From NCBI RefSeq assembly GCF_027887165.1, contig NC_077228.1, positions 111,097,596 through 111,161,595 of the forward strand: DNA of 64,000 nucleotides, in the 5' to 3' direction. The notes beneath the pieces are model-generated. The model was not told where the DNA came from. It worked only from the letters and a program-made list of their open reading frames with translations, and did no database searches. Origin of the DNA: Monodelphis domestica (Eukaryota > Chordata > Mammalia > Didelphimorphia > Didelphidae). Every line of letters starts with the position of its first letter. Positions within the stretch are counted from its first letter, which is position 1. Of the stretch, positions 57,644 through 64,000 are shown piece by piece. The translations under genes and the position numbers were made by a program.

Positions 57644-57776
57644 ATGTTGTTGTGCGGAAGGACTTCCACTCCCTGCCTGTGTCGTTGATGTCAGTCCCCA
57701 GGACAGCCTCCCGGCGCTGCGGCTCCCCTGGCTGATGCTGATGCTGATGCGGCTCCGGCTCCGGACTCAACACTAG
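57644..57776 (+). promoter_or_regulatory. Three chained upstream ORFs before SRGAP2
   Basis: uORF1 57644-57688 (accATGt context, 14 codons), uORF2 57688-57735 (15 codons) and uORF3 57735-57776 (13 codons). Each stop overlaps the next start as TGATG. They lie 246-378 bases upstream of the SRGAP2 ATG. If transcription starts upstream of them they would be expected to lower or condition translation of SRGAP2. Confidence 0.55.
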
Positions 57777-57826
57777 GAAACAGAAGCTTCTGCTCCGCCC
57801 CGGCCCCCACCATCCCCAACATCTGC

Positions 57827-57886
57827 ATGTTCCCGCCGAGCTGGCCGCTCGCTGCCTCCCCAGCCGGCAGCCTTCCTACGGACTGA
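57827..57886 (+). promoter_or_regulatory. Fourth upstream ORF before SRGAP2
   Basis: ATG at 57827 opens 19 codons ending in TGA at 57884-57886, 135 bases before the main start. No other ATG occurs between it and the SRGAP2 start codon. Confidence 0.5.
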
Positions 57887-58021
57887 GGCTCCGCGGAGCG
57901 CTGGATTCTGCCGGGAGACCCATCGACCCTCCGAGGAGGAAATCTTGGGGATTTTAATTTGAGTGGTCCGATTTTTTTCCGGGTGGATCCGTCTCTTGGG
58001 GAGCTAATTCAAGAAGGAAAC

Positions 58022-58088
58022 ATGACGTCTCCAGCTAAATTCAAAAAGGATAAGGAGATCATAGCCGAATACGATACTCAGGTCAAAG
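58022..58088 (+). CDS. SRGAP2: SRGAP2 first coding exon
   Basis: Encodes MTSPAKFKKDKEIIAEYDTQ then VK plus one base of the next codon (phase 1), followed by donor GTAGGC at 58089. This N-terminus is that of SRGAP2; SRGAP1 and SRGAP3 begin differently (MSTPSR, MSSQTK). SRGAP2 is a SLIT-ROBO Rho GTPase-activating protein with an F-BAR domain (which starts here), a RhoGAP domain and an SH3 domain. It shapes membrane protrusions in migrating neurons and controls spine maturation. The start codon has A at -3 (aacATGa). Later exons lie beyond the window. Confidence 0.97.
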
Positions 58089-60024
58089 GTAGGCAATTTC
58101 TAAAATAACTGCACTTCTAGATGAATCTTCCTCCGCGTTTGTCTGTATCCACACACGGATCCCCCAATTTAAATATACTCTATTGTGGCTCTCCGGGAAG
58201 GTTTCATTTCCTTCCTTGGAGCAGGTGGGGGAGTTTTTATTCAGAGGAGAGGACTGTGGGGGTGAGGGGCCTCGGAGGGTGGGCACCCTCTTCGGCTGGC
58301 CCGGCTAGGGGCCACAGACTCTAATGGAGATTTCCCTGAGGCCCCCCCCCCCTTACCTTGACTGGCTGGCTTGGGGGGAGGGGGGCGAGGTCCTTGGAAG
58401 AATGAAAGAGACAATCTGCTTCTGGGTTTGGGTCTTTAGAATGATTGAAATCTGACAGGTGTTCGGAAATGTATTTCACAGGCCCAAGATTAACCAGGAC
58501 TGGGAAAGGCAGTCTAGAGGTGTTCTATTGGGAAAGCTTCTGCAGAGGCTGGCTTTCTAAGGGTGGTTTTCCCCCCTCTACTGCAGCTATTTTAAAGCAA
58601 GCTTGAGAGTTGCTGTGGCATCAGAGACAGTCCAGGAACAGCTTCTGCAGCTAGACATCCCTGCCTGGTCCCAGATAGCCCAGCTATATTGAGGGAGGAA
58701 ATCAAGGAAGCCACCTTCATCCTTTCCCCTTCCTGCCGCCCTGAATTTGCTGATGGTGGCATGGGTTTAAAATTGGGTTGTGCATCCCCCAGGGTTGTGG
58801 TGGTTCTGGAAAAGGGAAAGGAGGATATGTCTGTTTAACCCTTTGTGCTTCTCCTTTTTTATTTTAAAGCCCTGAATTATTCCCTGCAAAATAGGAAGGA
58901 AAATGTGAACTTGTAGAGAGGCCAAGTGACCAGTTCTCCCCTCTCCCAGGTCCACTGATAGACTTGACTAGTGAATCCCATTCTTGTAGCTTATTCCCAG
59001 ATTGCTTACTGCCCTTCATTTCCTGGATTCCTGCCTGTTAACGAGGAACACATAACCTACATTTGTGTGGCCACTCAACCTGGCCAGCTAATCAGTCACT
59101 GGAGATAGCCATGTGTGAGACATCAGCTGGGGGATGGGAAATAGGCCTTGAATGTTATAACACATGGCTGGAAATCTAGGTTTTCCTTTGTTTCAGGGTA
59201 GAGGGAAGTGTCCCCTCCTCCTCTCCCTGGTTCTATGTTGAGAAACCTTTTTTCCCACAGTGAGGACTTAGGGAGAACTGAGTAACCCTTCCTTCCTCCA
59301 ACCAATGCTTGAGAGGGTTTGAAATGAGAAGCCAGTTGATCCCTTCTTCCAGAGAGGATAATCTGCAGTTCCCAGCATGCCAGGATCTCTTTCTCTCCTC
59401 TGCTCGCCTCTAGAGTGAGCTCTGAAAGGTCTCTCATCCATTGACTGAAAGCCCCTGTAGGTTGACTGCAGGGATAGGGAGCTAAACTAAGCCCTAGATC
59501 CGGGGGAGCCGGCTTGGGAGGGGTGTGGCTGTGAGTTACCATCCAGTGAGGTCCTGGCCTCTTGTCCTAGTTGAAAAGCCCTGACTCTTTTGCAAACAAT
59601 AGGCCACTGGCCTTTGTGTCCTGTCCAGATGGGCCACATTCCGCCCATTGGAATCCCCCTCCAGTTTGAACCAGGTCTAGCTCCCACCCTCCTTCACATC
59701 CTGTTCCGAATTGTTGCTGTAGAGTTAATAACTTCCACTTTTCCAGGTTCTCTGCAGAAGCGCCCCATTTGACTCAGGGTGCAAAGTGATTTGACACAAG
59801 TATTTTTAGGAAGCTTCAGGACCGAAAGGTGCTAATAGAACCATCTTAGCTACTGATCCAGTTGGTAAAGGAATTCTGGAAATTCTCCTGTGTGTTTCAG
59901 AGAATTAAACACTGGCATATTTACAAACACTGCTCGCAGAGATGATGTAATGCACTTGGATCTTTGAGGTTTTCTATTTAACCTTGCCACAGACAGAAGA
60001 GTTTTCCTTCCCCCCAGTCTTTTC

Positions 60025-60225
60025 CCTTGGACATTGTATAGAATCCGAGAGCTAGGAGAAATAAGCCAGGCTAAACCCCTCATTTTGCCGAGGAGGAGAC
60101 TGGCCCAGAGATTAAGGGATTTCCTCAAGGTCACACAGCTAATTGGGGGAGAAAGACAACTAGAACCCAGGTCTTCTGCCTCTTAGCTTAGTGCTCTTTT
60201 CACTATCAAACACTGCCTTGGATCT
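60025..60225 (-). mobile_element. CORE-SINE (MIR-like) in SRGAP2 intron 1
   Basis: aacccctcattttgccgagg, aaggtcacacagctaattgg and a head region ttagtgctcttttcactatc, reverse-strand order. Confidence 0.75.
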
Positions 60226-61507
60226 GCTAGGTACTGTCAATACAAAAAAATTTTTTAATGACAGTTTCTGCCTTCAAGGAGTTTACAATCGAATAGTTGC
60301 TGACTAGTTAGTCTATATTCTGCTTGGTCTTGCTTCAGAATGAATTTGAAATGCTAGTTTCTGGATGGACTTTTGGGGGCTACTCTCCTTTCTTTGAGGG
60401 TTTTTCCCCTTCCCTAGTTTTTGTAGCCATGTGGGGAGGAGGTCTAGCACTTTTGAGGCCCATCAATCCCTTTGTGGTTTTTCAGGGGTCTGCCCTCTGA
60501 GACCCCCCCACTTCTTGTCTCTTTCCTAAAGACTAGAGCTGTTTCTGGGCTTGTGGGGATTTGGATTCCTTTAGTAAAATGCAGGCTTTTGGTGTCTGGT
60601 CAAATTCCATAGCCATGCCTCTGGGGCCCTTTGGTTTTTCAGTGTTAGTCCCTCTGCAGGGATTTGAGCTGAGCGACTGTGAGGTGTAGTAGTGTCACCA
60701 AGGACGAAGATCGTATTTGGGTGAGTTAATAGAACTTCATATAGTCTAGGGCATTGTCATGCCTTTGTACAGAGCCCTTCCCCTCTCCCCCCACTTTTTC
60801 ATACACTTAAAGAGTTTTTATAGTCTCCCAGAAAGCTTGTGATTGACACTTCATGCAAATATTCCTGGAGGAATAGTCAGAAACAGAGTTGTACTGTGTG
60901 CCTGGAAGTAAAAATCTCTTTTCTTGAGAACATTGTGGGTCTTGTGTTGTTGGGGTTTTTTTTTTTTTTTTTGCTATAGGAGAACAGTGTGTGTGCTTCA
61001 CAGAGCTGAGGAGTGAAATTCTGCAAATTTCCATCTGGAGCATTTTGATAGAATAAGCTCAGCCCTTTTGCCTGGAACAGTTTAACTCTTTCAGATCCCT
61101 TTTTTACAGGCAAGGGATGAGCCGAGGGCTCAGTCAGGCTCTGTTTGGGTTTTCAAATGTTGATCGATGGTATTTGAGTAAGTTAATTCCCCAAGGAGAC
61201 TCCACTGCTTCTTGCCCATGCCAACAGAGGTCTTTGCCGAAGATCCTTTTTCCCCAGCCCCCACTCCTCGGGGAGCTTTAAACATAATCAGTTTGTGTAA
61301 TAAAGCAGCAGTAAAACATCTTGCCTGGAAGAGCCAAGTGGATGTTGTTGGGGCTGTATTTTCCCCCCACAGTGATTGAAGGACCGGTCATCTTTTTACT
61401 AGGGAAGAGAGCCTCACAGCAGGCAGGCAGACACACTCCTCTTGGATGAAAATGAAACACTTAGCACAATTCAGATGCTAGGCACCTTACTGGAGAAACT
61501 TGCATGC

Positions 61508-61612
61508 TGTGTGTGTGTGTGTGTGTGTGTGAGTGTGAGTGTGTGTGTGAGTGTGTGTGTGTGAGTGTGTGTGTGTGAGTGTGTGAGTGTGTGTGTGAGT
61601 GTGTGTGAGTGT

Positions 61613-61676
<64 letters not shown>
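61508..61676. repeat. (TG)n microsatellite with interspersed GA
   Basis: About 170 bases of TG repeats, interrupted by GTGA variants in the first two thirds and pure in the last third. Reverse-strand Thr-His frames across it are by-products. Confidence 0.97.
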
Positions 61677-61677
<1 letters not shown>

Positions 61678-62004
61678 ATTTGGTCCCCTTACTGGAGAAA
61701 CATGGATGTGCATGGGGTGCTAATTTGGGAGGGAGGCGAGGCAGTGACTGGAAATGGTGCAAGGCCCTTAACCTTTCTAAGTTAGGGCGTTCTTCCAGGG
61801 AATGGGAACAGAAACTTGTTTTGGGGAAGCCCATTCAGTAGTTAGAGGCCCCTCCTCATCATGCTTAGCTACTTCACTGGAAGCTTCCTGGTTTAAAATG
61901 GCTTGGGCTGACACTCTGGTCAAAGCATTCACTTTTGTTCCTCCAGAGAATACGATTTCTTTCCAGCTTTTGTCTGCTTTCGTTTTAAGCCGACTAGGCC
62001 CTGG

Positions 62005-62195
62005 TGGTAGTAGTAGCTGATGGATAGACTACTGGTTTTCCATTCAGGAGGTCTTGGTTTCAAACTCCTTTACAGCCTTTGTGACCTTGAACAAATGACT
62101 ACTTCTCCAGGCCTTGATTTTTTTCATCTGTAAAATGAGGGGAGTTCAGTAAATAATCCCTAAGGGTCTGTCCAGCTTCAAATATTCCATTGTAC
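62005..62195 (+). mobile_element. CORE-SINE (MIR-like) in SRGAP2 intron 1
   Basis: gactactggttttccattca, tgaccttgaacaaatgacta, ttttcatctgtaaaatgagg and agggtctgtccagcttcaaa in order. Confidence 0.75.
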
Positions 62196-62664
62196 TGCAT
62201 TTACCCTGTTTTGTTAGTATCAAGTGCCCTTCCCTGACTTACATATATGATGCTGGCTATTTTTCCTCCCTCTCCCCTAAGCTTCCTTCCTAGGAAATTC
62301 CATTCCATTCTGTTCTTCCAGCATTTTAAAGCAAATCCACTGCTTACCTTATACCTCAGTCTCTGGGGGTTTTATTGGGGAAATATTAGCATTATGCTGT
62401 TCTTAAGTGGAAAAGGCCATCAGTATGTTCTACTAGTATAAATTGGTAGTAGATCCAGAATTATTTTTTGTAGAATGTAAATTTCCTTCCAAAGTTGCTT
62501 GATTTAAGAGAAAAAAATCAATAATGGTTCAGATTGTCCAGACTGGCTCCTGGACAACTTGGTTAACCCTAATGAAAAAAAGACTAATAGTCTCCTAGAA
62601 CTGTTGGGTTAATGATTGTGTCTCCACTATTGCTGTTTATTTATAGAGGAGGGGAAAGCTGTTC

Positions 62665-62845
62665 ATAGGTTTGGACCTAGAAGGGACCTTAGAGATCATT
62701 TAGTCCAACTCTCTTATTTTACAGATGAGGAAACTGAGGCCCAAAGGGGAAATAAAAACTACCGAGGTAGTGTCAATATAATGGTAATAAGATGGATTTA
62801 AATTCATCTCCTTTTATTCCTAATCCAGCACTCTTTCCAAAATAC
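62665..62845 (-). mobile_element. CORE-SINE (MIR-like) in SRGAP2 intron 1
   Basis: gaccttagagatcatttagt, attttacagatgaggaaact and tcctaatccagcactctttc, reverse-strand order. Confidence 0.75.
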
Positions 62846-64000
62846 CAAAATACCAATACCATGTGAGGAATGTCTAGAAGTATTAGAAATTATGAGTATA
62901 TATTGTGTTAACCCTCAGTCCATTGGATTTCTTCTCTAGTATCTGAACCTGAGTTGTTTGTTTTTTGGGGAGGGGAGAGTTATAGATCTAATTTGCCTTT
63001 CTTTTTAACTAGTTTCCTTTCCTCATATCTCTTTAGCTTGGTAAAGGTCTTCCATACTGTGACTTCAGTATATCTTCTCTTTGTGAACTCTATACTTATA
63101 TTGTTTCCCAGAATACATCCTTCTTCCTTTTCTCATTCAGTCTTCTTACTTATAATGCCTGGGGGCAAAGCCCTTGCCAGGCAACATTTTACTTACCAAA
63201 GCCCATATCCCCCATCCCTTTTCTACAGATCTTGCTTGATCAATCACCCTAGCCACAAGTGATAACCTCCAGGCCCTACCCCTATGGGGTTATGGTTTAT
63301 GCCATACCTGTGGCACTGACCACATACTTTTCTCTTTGGGCTGGGACTGGGGCTTCATTGGCTTAGGGAACTGCATGGGAGGAAACTCCTTGTGCACATT
63401 TGCACCTTTTCTTCTGTTCTTTGAGAGTTGCCTGGGGGCACTGCCTGGGTTTCATGGCTAATGTTTCAGAGGCAAGCCTTTCTTGCACACTCTTAAAGAG
63501 ATTTACTACATCTTAATTCCCTTTATTCAGTTTGTAAATGAGGGCTAGGACCAAGATTGAGCCAACTTTGTGACTCTCTAGCACCTTAGGCTAATGCTGG
63601 GCTAGATCAGTGTTTGTTGGATGAATGAATCTGTGCTAAGGTTGAATGGGTCTGTGCTGTGAGTTGGGAGTTGGGATGAAATCCCAGAGAGGGCCCCTCA
63701 TGGATGGTGGATTTAAAAATCTCTCCCTGCTTTTCTCAGAAGTTGGGAGCATTGATCTGCAGGCTCCTGAGGCAAGCTAGATCTAAACTTTAGAACTGAT
63801 CAAAGGCCATGAGACACTCATCTTACTTTTGAAAGCAAGAGAAAATATGAATTGTACTATTTCCAATAGCACTTGAAATGGCCAAAAACTTTCTGTAGAT
63901 GAGGTAAAATGCAAAGCCTCTATTTTGGTCTGCTCCTTTCAATAGATTTTCCAAGTGAAATGGATCTGATTAGGCCATCAGGGGTAAATGAAGGGTGGCC

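Larger units (their letters stand above)
54480..58100. promoter_or_regulatory. CpG-rich bidirectional promoter block, FAM72A/SRGAP2
   Basis: From about 54.48 kb the DNA becomes GC- and CpG-rich (for example gcgcgcacgcgcgagcgcgg near 54574) and stays so to the SRGAP2 first exon, while the rest of the window is AT-rich and CpG-poor. No SINE or LINE is seen inside it. Many overlapping open frames on both strands are by-products of GC content. CpG-island boundaries are by eye. Confidence 0.8.
58089..64000 (+). other. SRGAP2: SRGAP2 intron 1 (5' part)
   Basis: About 5.9 kb of intron runs off the right edge. I found no match to the second exon (EIRAQL...). The first 0.5 kb is still GC-rich; further on it becomes ordinary sequence with only a few old MIR-like elements and one large microsatellite, so it is far poorer in young SINEs than the left half of the window. 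Confidence 0.85.

Noticed and set aside
55329-57773. Many open frames of 60-180 codons on both strands
   Set aside because: GC-rich promoter DNA has few stop codons; the frames overlap each other and show no recognisable protein.
58022-58088. Possibility that the exon belongs to SRGAP1 or SRGAP3
   Set aside because: The residues TSPAKF and EYDTQVK fit SRGAP2; the paralogues differ at these positions, and the FAM72A neighbour is specific to SRGAP2.
61471-61834. Thr-His-rich open frames on the minus strand
   Set aside because: Translation of a (TG)n microsatellite in SRGAP2 intron 1.

Overview
The window is marsupial nuclear DNA. Two things show this. First, it is packed with tRNA-headed SINEs of the kind typical of marsupial genomes, together with marsupial-style L1 3' ends, L2/CR1 remnants, CORE-SINE (MIR-like) copies and LTR fossils. 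Second, two host genes can be recognised exon by exon. Both are vertebrate genes with normal GT-AG introns. The species cannot be fixed from the sequence alone.

Layout. Positions 1-1256 are the end of a 38-bp minisatellite. About 1.26-41 kb is intergenic and I found no convincing host exon in it. It holds SINEs (several with clean target-site duplications), L1 fragments on both strands, an L1 split by a solo LTR, an L2-like LINE tail, a family of LTR-like repeats present at least three times, microsatellites, and one perfect 19-bp inverted repeat.

From 41053 to 52148 on the minus strand lies a complete four-exon FAM72A gene (149 codons, all splice sites consensus, no breaks). Its introns carry a large CR1/L3-type LINE cut up by SINEs and an L1 ORF2 remnant. 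From 58022 on the plus strand begins SRGAP2: the first coding exon (22 codons plus one base, donor at 58089), followed by intron 1 to the end of the window.

The two genes are head to head, as in other mammals, with 5.9 kb between start codons. That interval holds a CpG-rich promoter block (about 54.5-58.1 kb), seven ATTGG/CCAAT boxes between 54.7 and 55.3 kb, and three short upstream ORFs chained by TGATG overlaps just ahead of SRGAP2. It also holds the oddest object in the window: a frame on the FAM72A strand (53044-54567) that stays open for about 508 codons with no ATG. It encodes an Arg/Glu-rich repeat protein with 22-residue units around an L-R-G-x-I-Q motif and an exact 10-residue (30-bp) array in the middle.

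In established biology FAM72A acts on the uracil glycosylase UNG2, and SRGAP2 is an F-BAR/RhoGAP protein of neuronal migration and spine maturation. Their shared 5' region suggests joint control, but joint regulation is inferred here, not seen. All repeat family names come from recognition by eye; edges of old repeats are good to about 10-30 bases.
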